Position numbers and translations under genes: made by a program. The notes beneath the pieces were generated by a model. That model had not been told where the DNA came from. It saw only the letters and a list, made by a program, of their open reading frames with translations, and made no database searches. 64,000 nucleotides of DNA from Portunus trituberculatus (Eukaryota; Arthropoda; Malacostraca; Decapoda; Portunidae), in assembly GCF_017591435.1 (NCBI RefSeq), contig NC_059283.1, positions 10,072,904 through 10,136,903 on the forward strand. Reading direction: 5' to 3'. Shown here one piece after another: positions 25,354 through 36,669 of the stretch (positions within the stretch are counted from its first letter, which is position 1; each line of letters begins with the position of its first letter).

Positions 25354-26030
25354 TCCCTGTGACAAAGGCTTACAAATTCGCATCAACAGAAGTGTTCAAA
25401 GTACAAAACAAAGTACACATAATAGTTCATGCAATGAGAATGTCAACTAATGTTAATTGGTCATCAAATAATAAAATTACTTATTCGAAAGGCCAACAAC
25501 AAATCAGTTAACCTTTAAACACAACGTATGCATCTACGTCAAACAACTTAACCCCAATTACTTGAGACGAAAAACAAAACAAAACTAAGGAAAACAAGAA
25601 CAACAAGAACAACAACGACGACGACGACTACGAAAAAAAAAAAAAACGACAAGGTCAATAACAAGCACAGCAAACAAAAAACCCCTTAAAAATAAAAACA
25701 TTAACAATTGCAACAACAACGATAACAACAATAGCACAATCAATAGCAAAGAAAAGAATTAGTAAACGCAAATGTCAGGTGTCAGATGAAGAGGAGGAAG
25801 AAGAGGAGGAGGAGAAACGAGGGGCAGAAGTGAAGAACAGACATGTGAGGGTGGGCTAGCGGTAACTCGTCTATACTTCACGAACTCTTAATGGCACGAC
25901 GTCACAAGAAAGGCTATGGACTTCACGTAGCTCGCCACCCCAATCTCTCCCTTCCTTCGGCCTGAGAAAAAGCCTTAACGAACGCATAAAAGGTCGACTT
26001 TCATCACCAGCAATAAGATCATGGTATTCT
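25354..26030. other. Unique A/C-rich intergenic stretch
   Basis: Short ACA, AAC and GAC runs near 25590-25740 and a small GGA run near 25790. No gene. Confidence 0.5.
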
Positions 26031-26050
26031 CTCTCTCTCTCTCTCTCTCT

Positions 26051-26257
26051 GGTCCGTAATCAGAAACGCTTTACTTTCTCACCACGACTATTTTCCAAGG
26101 CCACAGAGATGAATAGATTGGTTTTCAAGTTAATAATGTAGAAATTTTATCATTCTGTATCTATGACCATAAAAATACCTTAAAAGCTTTTGTAAATATT
26201 AATAAACCTTCTTGAAAGAGTGGAGGTGAAACACAGAAGGGTTTGAGAATACAAGGC
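26051..26257 (+). mobile_element. TIR-2 element
   Basis: The left end is cagaaacgctttactttctc and the right end is a diverged inverted form (ggtgaaacacagaagggttt). The interior contains ttttccaaggccacagagat, shared with the 50961 copy. (CT)n runs flank it on both sides. Confidence 0.6.
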
Positions 26258-26260
26258 TCC

Positions 26261-26263
<3 letters not shown>

Positions 26264-26342
<79 letters not shown>
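26264..26342. repeat. (CT)n microsatellite
   Basis: A perfect CT run. A shorter run lies at 26031-26050. Confidence 0.97.
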
Positions 26343-26346
<4 letters not shown>

Positions 26347-26671
26347 ATTTTTACTTCCATTTCACTATTCTGTTATTCTTTAGCATGTATTCTGTTTGTT
26401 TCTATTTCTATTTCCTGTGTCTCATTCTGTTGCCTTGGTAAATAATTTGGTTATTTTGTTTATTTTTCTATATATGCATTTTTAACTAACTAACCACTAC
26501 TACTAACTACTTTGTCATCTCTTTCAATCAACTGCTAACTATTATATATCTATTAATGAACAACGACATCTCCTACAGCTCAGTCAAACGGTAAGAGTAA
26601 TCTCCAAAGACAAGTGACAACAAATTAAGCACAAGACTTTCTTCCTTTCACTCCTACTCTGTCCAAATCTT
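26343..26671. other. Unique intergenic stretch
   Basis: AT-rich DNA directly upstream of the 56 bp minisatellite. No gene. Confidence 0.5.
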
Positions 26672-27217
26672 TAGTGCAAGAGTTAACTGGTACTTTCAAT
26701 CATTCACCAATATTTTGTCCAACTCATTAATGCAAGAGTTAATTGGCACTCTCAATCCTTCACCAATATTTTTTCCAACTCTCTAATGCAAAAGTTAACT
26801 GTTATTTTCAATCATTCAGCAATATTTTGTCCAACTCTCTAATGCAAGAGTTAACTGGTACTCTTAATCATTCACCAATATTTTTTTTTCAACTCTTTAA
26901 TGCAAGAGTTAACTGGTATTTTCAATCATTCATTCATCAATATTTTATCCAACTCCCTAATGCAAAATTTAAATGGTATTTTCAATCATTCACCAATATT
27001 TTGTTCAACTCTTTAATGCAAGAGTTAACTGGTACTCTCAATCATTCACCAATATTTTGCCTAACTCCCTAATGCAAGAGTTAACTGGAATTTTCAATCA
27101 TTTACCAATATTTTGTCCAACTCTACTGCAAGAGTTAACTGGAATTTTCAATCATTCACCAATATTTTGTCCAACTCCCTAATGCAAGAGTTAACCATTA
27201 CTCTCAATCATTCATAC
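26672..27217 (+). repeat. Minisatellite, 56 bp unit, about 10 copies
   Basis: Each unit reads aatgcaagagttaactggta, then ctttcaatcattcaccaat, then attttgtccaactc and a variable 2-3 base end. Unit lengths are 55-60 bp with substitutions and short indels, such as a doubled cattcat in the fifth unit. The period is not a multiple of three, so the frames through it are chance. The array stops where a LINE tail begins. Confidence 0.93.
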
Positions 27218-27420
27218 CTTTCTGTGGTAAACTTTGGAACTCCCTGCTTGCTTCTGTTTTCTAACTTCCTATGACTTGACTTCATTTACGAGATTTCAAG
27301 ATATTTATCCATTTCTCTTGGCTTATTCTCTCGGAACTGCAGAGGGACTGGCATCTAAGTGGGCCTTTTTTTCGTTGTAAGTTTCCCTTGGCCAGTTTTC
27401 CTCTCTTACATAAAAAAAAT
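27218..27420 (+). mobile_element. LINE 3' end fragment
   Basis: One plus frame from about 27223 reads FCGKLWNSLLASVF, then a stop and a degenerate LPMT region. The DNA matches the cleaner copy at 29260. The tail aagtgggcctttttttcg with ttggccagttttcctc is shared with the other tails. WNSLP followed by SYDLTSF is typical of the carboxy end of non-LTR retrotransposon ORFs; the family is not assigned. Confidence 0.65.
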
Positions 27421-27965
27421 GCAAAGCTTCCAGTAACTACTATATTATTCTCCTTCATTCAAGTAACCTAACAATGATTATACACGTGCCATAAATGAGT
27501 TGAATCGAAATAAAACAAGAATATTAAAGGTCTGGTGCACAAACAAGCCAATAAAACACGGTGCCCTTCACACACACACACCAACACAAGTACCGGGGTT
27601 TCGTTTTCAAGTGCCATACACTGACAGCGGATCAATAGACATGTTCAACTCCAAGAAAAAATAATGATGAAACACATGGAATGGCTTGAACATTGATAAT
27701 TGCGTCCCTGTTAATGAAGCACACTCCGTTACGTTTTGATCTCAGTAACTAAAGGTAGAAACAGCTTTATGTCAGAGATGAATATGTGTTACGTTCCTCT
27801 TGATTACTTTAGATTGCGTCCCATGATGTACAGTACCTCACAAAACTATCTTGAAATTAAAAAGAGCTCTACATTCTGGCATAATGGACGATATTATTTG
27901 ACACTTTTGGCGACTACAGTGGCAACAGTTGGCAGCCCTGCACATTAGATTACTTCCAACGTATC
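27421..27965. other. Unique intergenic stretch
   Basis: No gene or repeat recognised. A 70-codon frame at 27736-27948 has no supporting feature. Confidence 0.45.
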
Positions 27966-28065
27966 ACCAGATTACTTATCATGTACCAAATAGCAGTGAA
28001 AGAATTGACAGTAAGGAGAGATAGTAAGAAAATAACAATCTGTTGCTATTCGATATAATGTTTGA

Positions 28066-28205
28066 TCCACGCTCCGAGTGTAGGTAGGGCTTTCTCACTC
28101 GAGGCAACGGTTTCCTATCGGATGGGATTTTAGATAAGAGGTACCACAAAAAATAACCTCCTTAGCCCATAAATTCCCGTAAAAAAGCCTACATAGTATA
28201 AAAAA
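28066..28205 (+). mobile_element. SINE-A, 5'-truncated copy
   Basis: Only the body from ccacgctccgagtgtaggt to the tail acatagtataaaaa is present. The tRNA head is missing. It lies between two diverged direct repeats (27966-28062 and 28206-28315) that share aaatagcagtgaaa and ttgatattcgaaataatg-like text. Confidence 0.75.
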
Positions 28206-28359
28206 TCTCTTACAAAAAACTTCTGATGTGCGAAATAGCAGTGAAATAATTGATACTCGTAGTGAAAAGAGATGATAGGAATATAAAATCTCTTGATATT
28301 CGAAATAATGCTCCATCTCTTGTAAACACCTCAATTAGCATGTTATTTTCATTATTAGT

Positions 28360-28460
28360 ATTGTTTTCAGGCCTGCAAGGGGACTGGCAACTAAGTGGGC
28401 ATTTTTTTTTTACTTTTTTCGTTTTATGTTGCCATGGGTCAGTTTTCCCATCTTAAAAAA
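28360..28460 (+). mobile_element. LINE 3' tail fragment
   Basis: The tail caaggggactggcaactaag, then tgggc, a T run, a gttgcc motif and cagttttcccatctta matches the tails at 27355 and 29395. Confidence 0.55.
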
Positions 28461-28535
28461 TAAAAAGCATGCATCTCTCTCTGGTTCTCAACACTTCTCT
28501 TTCCTTCCTCACGATCCCGTTTCAGTCTTCTATAT

Positions 28536-28740
28536 AGTATGGCCGCCATGCTTTGTGGTCCGAAGGGTCTCCAAGCGCACGGGTTCGAGTCTTGTCCACG
28601 GTCCGAGTGTAGGTTGGGCTTCCTCACTCGGGGCAATGGTTTCCTAGCGAGCGGGCTTTGAGATAGTAGGTACCACAAAAAGTATCCCCTTTAGCCCATA
28701 AATTCCCGTGAAAACCTTACATGGTATAAATAATAAGAAA
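28536..28740 (+). mobile_element. SINE-A copy
   Basis: The A-box region is slightly damaged. The B box reads GGGTTCGAGTCTTG. Body and tail (acatggtataaataataag) match the 7071 and 51058 copies. It lies about 75 bp downstream of a LINE tail. Confidence 0.8.
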
Positions 28741-29259
28741 ACAAAGAATCAGGCGTTATATTGTGATTTATACCTTACATTCACGTTGCACTGTCTCGAT
28801 CGCGTCTCAGAATCCACATCGCATCGTGAAAATGAATCCCACCAACATCTTATCTTTTCATTATCTGTTCTTCCCCGAATCGCTTTATTGGCATTATTGA
28901 AAGACACATCCATCGACCTTTTCATCCCACAGAGCACACGCCCACATGATACGGCGGGTGGGGCGTGGCGGTCCGGATCCTGCTTGTCTTCAATCCTTTA
29001 TTTGATCTCATCCTTTATCTAAACCTTTACTTGAAGGTGACACTAGAATAACCATCGCTATCTTACTTATCTTTTCTCAAGCTTTCTATGCTCCTGTCTA
29101 TTATACGTTCAGCTTAGGTTAGGTTAGACAGAAACTCTCTCTCTCTCTCTGGCAGTGCACCCGTTCGTCCTTCCGTCTATTCCTTTCTATTACTCACTAT
29201 TTTCACTTCCTTATTTTGTGTGACTCTCCTTTATTCTTAATTTCCAATCCTCACTCTTT
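28741..29259. other. Unique intergenic stretch
   Basis: It contains a ttaggttaggtta telomere-like run near 29114 and a short CT run near 29134. No gene. Confidence 0.5.
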
Positions 29260-29460
29260 ACTCATCGCCATCGTCTGGAACTCCTTGTCTGTGTCTGTAT
29301 TTCTAACTTCCTATGACTTGCCTTCATTTAAGAGGGAGGTTTCAAGGCATTTGTCTCTTATTTTATCTAGCTATATCTGATCTTTAGGGGGACTGATTGA
29401 GTGGGCCATTTTTTTTCATTGCCCTTGGCCAGTTCTTCCCTCTTACATAAAAGCAATCCC
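29260..29460 (+). mobile_element. LINE 3' end, best preserved tail
   Basis: From 29276 the plus frame reads WNSLSVSVFLTSYDLPSFK, then REVSRHLS, without a stop, as expected for the end of a non-LTR retrotransposon ORF. A 3' UTR follows with gggactgattgagtgggcc, a T run and ttggccag. Nothing of the polymerase lies upstream, so it is a strongly 5'-truncated insertion. Confidence 0.7.
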
Positions 29461-29645
29461 TTATTTTCTTCTTTCTATTTCTCGTTGTCTTAACCCACCT
29501 CTCTCTCTCTATCAGTCTATCAATCTCGTCCCTCTTAGATCGCATCACATCTTCCCTCATTACCTTGTCACAGCGCTATGTAGTAATACCTATTTGCTAA
29601 TTTCGTACCTACCTCGTATTTCTTGTTGTCTTAACTCCTTTTGTC

Positions 29646-29860
29646 TTAACTCCTTCAGTACTGAGATGCATTTTTACCTTGATTTTTTGGGTGTGATTAG
29701 ACGATTTTATTTGCATTAGGAAGGGTTTATGGAGGTCAAAAAGATTAATGGCCAGTCTTTTCTATTCCAATCCCAACGTATATTTTTGAAGCTGTATAAA
29801 ATCGCCAAATAGTAACCAAAATGAATATGAAAATGACTCTTGGTACTGAACAGATTATTA
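29646..29860 (+). mobile_element. TTAA element, copy 6
   Basis: The left end TTAACTCCTTCAGTACTGAG is intact. The right end has decayed (tggtactgaacagatta). A short duplicate of the insertion site, cttaactcctt, precedes it. Confidence 0.78.
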
Positions 29861-30041
29861 GTATATCTCAAATCGTGTTTTTTTCATCCTTTAATCCCTT
29901 CGTTCTTTTAATCTCTTCAAGACCTTCCTTCACTCTCCTGCTACTCCACTAATTCCACTTCCTTTCTATATTCCTCGTTATTTTAGTCTAGCTTGAAATG
30001 ATGCTTCTTTCTATCCGTCTATCCTTTCGTCTCTACTGTCC

Positions 30042-30254
30042 TTAACCTCTTTAGTACTGGGACGCATTTCTAACACGAGTTTTGTGAATGATTAAGACGA
30101 TTTAATTTACATCAGGAAGGGTCTATGGAGGTCAGAAGATTAATGGCCAGAGTCTTCACTATTTTAATCCCATATAAGTTTCTGAAGTTGTGTAAAATCA
30201 CCAAATAGTAAGCAGAATGGATACAGAAATGCGTCATGGTGCTCAAGGGAATAA
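30042..30254 (+). mobile_element. TTAA element, copy 7
   Basis: The left end TTAACCTCTTTAGTACTGGG is intact. The right end is catggtgctcaagggaata. The core matches the family closely. Confidence 0.8.
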
Positions 30255-31348
30255 ACCTCTTCATGTCCTCCCTTGCTTCCTCGTCACTGTATTATTAACG
30301 TCGCTAATTTCTTTCCCTTTCTACTCCCATCCGTCTTAAAGTACTTTGAAATTATACATCCCTCTATCTCTCTCTATTCCTCGACGATCGCTGTACCATG
30401 AGCATCACTAATTTCATCCCTTCCTATTCTTCTTTTGTCTTAACCTGCCACAAAATCATGCTTCTCTCCAGCCCTCTATCCCTCCATCCCTCCAAGATCG
30501 CTCCACAACCCCCGCTATGCTCCCCTTCTCACTGCACCATGCGCGTCTCCACTAATCACGACACGGGGAGGACTTCACACACTCTTGAAGAAGCACAAAG
30601 ACGAGGTGGCGAGGCTGAGGCGCTATTGAGGTCGGCCCCGTCATTAGACACACCCGCAGGCCACACCCCCCTCTGAAGGAAGACCTCGCTCCGGGCCCTC
30701 CCATTCAGACTTACTTTTTAGATGATTTCTCTGTACGTGTGTCCGTTCATGCAATCACGTACTCTCGGCACACTGGTATAGAATTGAGTGAAAAGGTGGT
30801 TTGTATTTGTCCGATGTGCTGTGGTCGCCTTCGTGCCTGACTAGCTAAAGTGACGTACATTCTCCGGTTGATAAGCACGATTGGTCCAAAATTCAATGGC
30901 ACTTTCATGATTTTGCGCAGTCTCCCTTCCCACCCGAGGCTCGGAAGAAAACGGGTGTGATTGCAAATGATTTATTCCTTCGTGATATGCTTTTACTTTT
31001 CTTTTGCTAATACTAAAGAATCTGCTGATGCCGGAACAAAATTCATGCTCGTGAAAGGAAGGCGAGAATACAGTGACGGAAATTCGCCAAATAACAAACT
31101 GCATTCTAAAACAAAAATCACGCTCAATTTTTCAATGTCACCAAAATATGCCATAAATTCTTCATGTTGATGAAAATTTTGAAACCAGACAACTTTCGAA
31201 ACAAAACAGACAGAGAGAGGAAAAGCAACAGAAAGGCGCAGGTGTGTGAGAGACCGTCACATGCACGGGTAGAATAGATGGGAAGGGCGAGAAAACACAC
31301 TGACAGGTAGACAGGAGGTGTGCACTAATGAAAAGCGAAAAGTAGTGA
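30255..31348. other. Unique intergenic stretch
   Basis: Over 1 kb of ordinary DNA. A CpG-containing patch lies at 30540-30690. Frames of 69-92 codons show no domain or coding signature. Confidence 0.45.
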
Positions 31349-31556
31349 GAGAATGAAAGATGAAAATACGAGATAAGGCTATAGAAAAGTTAGAAGTGGA
31401 TATATAGAGACAAATGAAGGAAAAGCAATGAGAAACAAAGCAGAAATAGAGAATGAAAGATGAAAATACGAAATATATGAAAAAAAAGCTATAGAAAAGT
31501 TAGAGGTGGATACATAGGAACAAATGAAGGACAAACAATGGGAAATAAAGCAAAAA
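31349..31556 (+). repeat. Tandem duplication, 100 bp unit, two copies
   Basis: The block starting gagaatgaaagatgaaaata recurs exactly 100 bases later (31349 and 31449). The second copy has a ~7 bp insertion. Both contain gctatagaaaagttaga and acaaatgaagga. Confidence 0.85.
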
Positions 31557-31831
31557 TATGGACAGTGAGTGGGAAAAGGTGAGGAAAAGATAGAACAGAT
31601 ATGGACAGGTGTGCAGGAGAGATGTCACAGGTAAGGGAAGGAAGAGGGGAGGGAGGGAAGTGTGTGTCCAGGAGAGGAAGAAGAGAAGGTCCCAATCAAG
31701 AAGGCCACAGGTCACGTAGAGAAGACGTGATGGAAATAGAGGGAGGAAACATACCGAGGGAAATATGACGATGAGACAATTTGTATTTACTCCCTTTGTT
31801 AGCAAGTGATCGACCTACACATCTATTTTCA

Positions 31832-31833
<2 letters not shown>

Positions 31834-31896
<63 letters not shown>

Positions 31897-31953
31897 ATGC
31901 TTTTGTTTACCTGTGTTTAAAGTGACTCAGAATTCTAATTGCGTGAAGATTAT

Positions 31954-32041
<88 letters not shown>

Positions 32042-32228
32042 ACCTTAAACTTTTACTCTCTTCCATTATTTCATCCTTTTATTCTACATTTATCTACTTA
32101 TTTTCCTTTACCATTCCCCCCTCTCTCTCTCTCTCTCTGGAAACATAATGCTAAATGTCCTCAACACAACCAGCCTTTCAATGTGATGAATTAATTTTCC
32201 TCGGCCTCATTCTCTCTCTCTCTCTCTG
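31834..32228. repeat. Four (CT)n arrays
   Basis: (CT)n at about 31834-31891, 31957-32038, 32121-32138 and 32211-32227 with unrelated spacers. Confidence 0.96.
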
Positions 32229-32521
32229 GCGATCCAAGTCATCAACCTAAGTTTACATTCCATTAATACTTCAAACATATAATTACTGAGGGACATTCTT
32301 TTATTCCTCCTGCCCTTTTTTGCAGCATCTTTCACCAAGGGATAGTAATTAGTGACGTTAACTAAGAGAGAAAGGCAGAGAGTGTATAAGAAGGAAAGTA
32401 TGAAGTAGAGGAGCTGGAGTTTTATTTATTTTTTTTAATGTAAGAGGGGAACAAAAATATATATAAAACCCCCACTTACTAGCCAGTCCACTTACAGGCC
32501 AATAGAGTCGAAACCTTCTTC

Positions 32522-32737
32522 TTAATCACTTTCAATACTGGGACGCATTTTTATTCCGAGTTTTGGGTACGATTAAACCATTTTATTGACATTAGGAAGG
32601 ATCTATGGAAGTGAGAAGATTAATGGCCAGAGTCTTCACTGTTTTAATCCTTAACATAAGTCCTGAACCTGTGTAAAATTGTCACATAGTAAGCAGAATG
32701 AATATATAAAAATGCATCATGGTACTGAAGGGGTTAA
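32522..32737 (+). mobile_element. TTAA element, copy 8
   Basis: TTAA at 32522-32525 and 32734-32737. TIRs ttcaatactgggacgc and gcatcatggtactgaagggg. Confidence 0.82.
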
Positions 32738-32858
32738 TATAAGAGGGGAAACTGGTCAAAGGCAACTAAAACTAAGAAAAGAGGCCGACTTGATCGCTAG
32801 TCCACTTACAGGTCAATAGAGTCAACCTAAAGAAACCGACAAATGTGCTGAAACGTTC

Positions 32859-33208
32859 TTAATCCTTTCAGTACTGGGACACATTTTTACCATGAGATTT
32901 GTGTACGATTAGACTATTTTATTGACACTAGGAAGGGTCTATGGAGGTCAAAAGATCAATAGCCACAGTCTTCACTATTTTAATCTCCACTTAAGTTTCT
33001 GAAGCTATATAAAATCACCAAACAGTAAGCAGAATGAATATAGAAACGCACGATTTTATTGACATAGGGAAGAGTCTACGGAGGTCAAAAGATCAATAGC
33101 CACAGTCTTCACTATTTCAATCCCCACATAAGTTTTTGAAGCTGTATAAAATCACCAAACAGTAAGCAGAATGAATATAGAAACGCGTCATGCTACTGAA
33201 GGGGTTAA
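32859..33208 (+). mobile_element. TTAA element, copy 9, with internal duplication
   Basis: TTAA at 32859-32862 and 33205-33208. The copy is ~350 bp because its distal ~140 bp (gattttattgacat through gaatatagaaacgc) is present twice in tandem, the second beginning near 33051. Confidence 0.85.
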
Positions 33209-33392
33209 AAGAAGTCAAGTCGTAGGAATATGGAAACACAGAAGCAGGTAGGGAGTTCCAGAGTTTCAGTTGGGATTACGTTGTCTTTTTCAAATTTCTT
33301 GTTTCAATAATCTAGGAGTTGCTGGGGAAGAGAGCGAGGTGAAGGTTAATGAAGGAACAGGAGGGGAAGTAAGAGAAGGATTTGTGAGGTAG

Positions 33393-33448
33393 ATGTGTGG
33401 TGGTGATGGTGGTGGTGGTGGTGGTGGTGGTGGTGGTGGTTGGTGGTG
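33393..33448. repeat. (GGT)n microsatellite
   Basis: A GGT run with one GAT interruption. Confidence 0.95.
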
Positions 33449-33666
33449 TGTTTTCCCATTTTTTTTTCAATAATCACATGCCAAGCTTTCTTTTGCTCAG
33501 TATTCTCTTTTTCATAACACAGCTGAAGCATGAAAAAATCAATGAAAATATTAAAAAAGCAAAATAACTGAAAAATAGAGAAAGAGAGATAGAAAGCATG
33601 GCAGAAAATCAACTTTATATTACAATACAATTTGACAAAACATCGTAAAAAGATATGAAAAAATAC

Positions 33667-33878
<212 letters not shown>

Positions 33879-34161
33879 TAAACCTTCAAAACAACTCAAT
33901 TTTCCAGGTCAATCATAACTAAATCCTACACTCACACAAAGGAATCACAGGATCTTAACGCCAACATTTACTAATCAGGGGAAAAGCACAAGGCAGTCTT
34001 GAACCCCGACCTTCTACGCCCTCTTCAACGTCTTCTTCAGCCTCTATCATGGCCTCCGACGCCCCGACCAGGCCATCAATTAGGGAAAACTAGTGTAGAA
34101 GTCCAGTGTCTCCAGTCTAAGTTTGCTCCTTCGGTTCAGGGAGTTGTCGCTACTATAAATC

Positions 34162-34248
<87 letters not shown>

Positions 34249-34271
34249 ATTTTGCAACTACAACACACATA

Positions 34272-34310
<39 letters not shown>
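34162..34310. repeat. (GT)n and (CA)n, an inverted pair
   Basis: (GT)n at 34162-34246 is followed after 17 bp by (CA)n at about 34264-34310. The two can pair as a long imperfect hairpin. Confidence 0.97.
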
Positions 34311-34313
<3 letters not shown>

Positions 34314-34893
34314 CACAACATTTGACTGGAATAGACAAGACCCGATAGCGTCATCCCCCCAAGAGTGGCTGGCAAAACTCAGGTGTCGAGAGGGAGGTGA
34401 GGAATAATTGAATCTCAAACACCTGCACCCAGAGTTGAACAAGGGTTGAAAATTTGGAGCACCTCATTCTTTTAACAGGTAGCAAAATGTCAAAAACTGA
34501 GAGAGAAATGTTGAATATACTCGAATTGCAATAAAAGGAACGCTGTAAGGTTCACTCTCGGATTTTGTAATGAAAACTAAGTTACAAAATTTATCCTCAG
34601 GCAAGATAAGTCATGTGTCGTGTAAAGAAAATGACGTACAAGTGAATAAAAACAAATACAAACCTTACGTCACATGAAAAACAAGCAATGATAATAAAAA
34701 ACAAAAAAACAATAAATAAATCAAGAGATACAAGATGAAACACATTCTTAAGTACTACACTATACAAATCACTTAAAACTGGGTATATTTTTTTAATGGC
34801 CAAAGTTAATACGGTATCAGAGTGACAGAGACGAGGTGTTTGGTGTCTGGCTGATCTTCATCCCAAGCAGACAGATCGATATGACTTGCTCGG
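34311..34893. other. Unique intergenic stretch
   Basis: No gene or repeat recognised. Confidence 0.5.
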
Positions 34894-35106
34894 GTAAACC
34901 TTTCAGCACTGGGACGCATTTCTACCATGAGATTTGTGTACGATTAGACCATTTTATTGACATTAGGAAGGGTCTATGGAGGTCAGAAGATTAGTGGCCA
35001 CAGTCTTCACTATTTTAATCTCCCAACATGAGTTTCTAAGGCTGCATAAGTCACCAAATAGTGAGATGAATGAATATGGAAACGCGTCACGATACTAAAG
35101 GGTTAA
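34894..35106 (+). mobile_element. TTAA element, copy 10
   Basis: The left end is gtaaacctttcagcactgg with TTAA decayed. The right end TTAA at 35103-35106 is intact. The core is well conserved. Confidence 0.8.
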
Positions 35107-35128
35107 AGTGTCATTATCAAGGACATAG

Positions 35129-35495
35129 AGAGAGAGAGAGAGAGAGAGATTTTCCTTAGACATTTCAAAACACTCATATTTCTCTTCTCTCTTCTCGTTC
35201 ATGTTAAACTCTGGATTAAAACTTAATTGTCTGACGAAGAAGATGAAGAAGAAAAGAAGGAGTAAAAAAAAGAGGAGAATGATAATAATGATAAGAAGAA
35301 ATAGATAAATAGATACATAAGTGAATGAATAAGTAAAGAGAAAGAAAAGAGAAAGAAAGAGAGAAAGAGAAGGAAAGAGAAAGACAAGAGAAAGAAAAAT
35401 GAAAAATGAAAAGAAAAAAGAAAAGGAAGGGTAAGGGGAGAAGGAAAAAGAAAAGAAGAAGGAGGAGGAGGAGGAGGAGGAGGAGGAGGAATACA
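35129..35495. repeat. Purine tract with short (GA)n and (GGA)n
   Basis: (GA)n at 35129-35149, A/G-rich DNA at 35235-35460, then (GGA)n at 35461-35490 followed by a doubled aatacatagga. Confidence 0.8.
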
Positions 35496-35817
35496 TAGGA
35501 ATACATAGGAAAGACGAGTGACAGGAGGCCTTGCGACCTATAACGAGGTCGCTCGTTTACTAAACTACACGTACAGAAGCTACATACTTAGTAGGAGGTA
35601 AGGATAGAACAGATGAAGCTCCTCCCCACCCACCAATCCTCCGGCGTCACCCGGCAAGAAATAAGACGAAAAATACACCCCGACTGCTGAGAAGGACAAT
35701 CGGGAAATTTATACAGGAAAGATGGGAAAAAGAGAGTACTAATGGAACTACTACTATCGCTAAGAAAAGAGGTATCTAGTGTAACTACTACTATCGCTAA
35801 AAAAAAAAAAAAAAAAA

Positions 35818-36108
35818 TTATCGGAAACCATTTTCTTTATAAAACTTGTCTAATTTACTTTTGAACGTAGCTACCGTGTTAACTTGGACGACGGACGCTG
35901 GCAGCTTGTTCCAGTGTTCAACTATTCTTACGTTAAAAAAGTTTCTTCGCAAATCAGTATTAAATCGCTGTCCTTTAAGCTTCAAGCCGTTATTTCTCGT
36001 TACTGATTGCGAAAGCTCAAAAAGATTTTCATAATCGATCTTATCTATATTTTTAAGTATTTTAAACGTTTGAATGAGGTCACCTCGGATGCGACGATCT
36101 CTGAGGAG
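35818..36108 (-). pseudogene. CR1 ORF carboxy end
   Basis: After the shift near 36105 the minus strand reads LRDRRIRGDLIQTFKILKNI, then EHWNKLPASVVQVNT and FKSKLDKFYKENGF before a TAA stop at 35818-35820. The order of these strings matches the end of CR1 pol proteins. It is open throughout. Confidence 0.88.
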
Positions 36109-36536
36109 AACATGTCTAGTCTTTTGAGACGTTCTTCATATGACAGGCCACGTATTCCGGGGATTAGTTTCGTTGCTCGTCTTTGAACGCTCTCTAATTT
36201 ATTAATGTCTTTTTGATAACATGGAGACCAGAACTGAACCGCATATTCCAAATGTGGTCTCACTAATGATGTATAGAGACGCGTTATGACTTCAGGTGTT
36301 TTATAGTCAAAATTACGCGCGATAAATCCTAAAACAGTGTTAGCTTTACGACTAGCGGCCGAACACTGTGCAGCACATTTTAAGTCATTTGTTATGAGTA
36401 CTCCCAGGTCCTTTTCTTCAGTGACTTTAATTAAGTTACGTCCATGTAATTTGTAATTATTTTTCACATTGTTTAGGCCGATGTGCATTACTTTGCACTT
36501 ATCTGCATTAAAATTTAATAGCCATTTTCGCTCCAA
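36045..36536 (-). pseudogene. CR1 polymerase thumb and C-terminal domain
   Basis: Reads KWLLNFNADKCKVMHIG, then EEKDLGVLITNDL, LVRPHLEYAVQFWSPC and LESVQRRATKLIPGIRGLSY, matching the CR1 carboxy region. It is separated from the palm by a one-base loss in an A4 run (plus TTTT at 36525-36528) and leaves frame again after RLDMFS at plus 36105-36106. Confidence 0.92.
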
Positions 36537-36669
36537 CTACTAAGGTTGTCTAAATCCCGCTGGATGGCATCACAATCGTCTCTTGTGCGTACTTTGCTAC
36601 CTAGTTTAGTGTCATCGGCGAATTTTGATATTTTTGATACGATGCCGCAGTCTAAATCATTTATGTATA

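Larger units (their letters stand above)
32430..33290 (-). mobile_element. LINE tail carrying TTAA elements, duplicated in tandem
   Basis: Two units follow each other. Each has a minus-strand LINE tail (plus-strand text aat(g/a)taagaggggaa and cacttacagg(c/t)caatagagtc) followed by a TTAA element in the same orientation at the equivalent position. Unit one is about 32437-32737 and unit two about 32735-33208. A third LINE piece (33209-33275) reads LWNSLPASVFPYSYDLTS on the minus strand. Confidence 0.7.
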
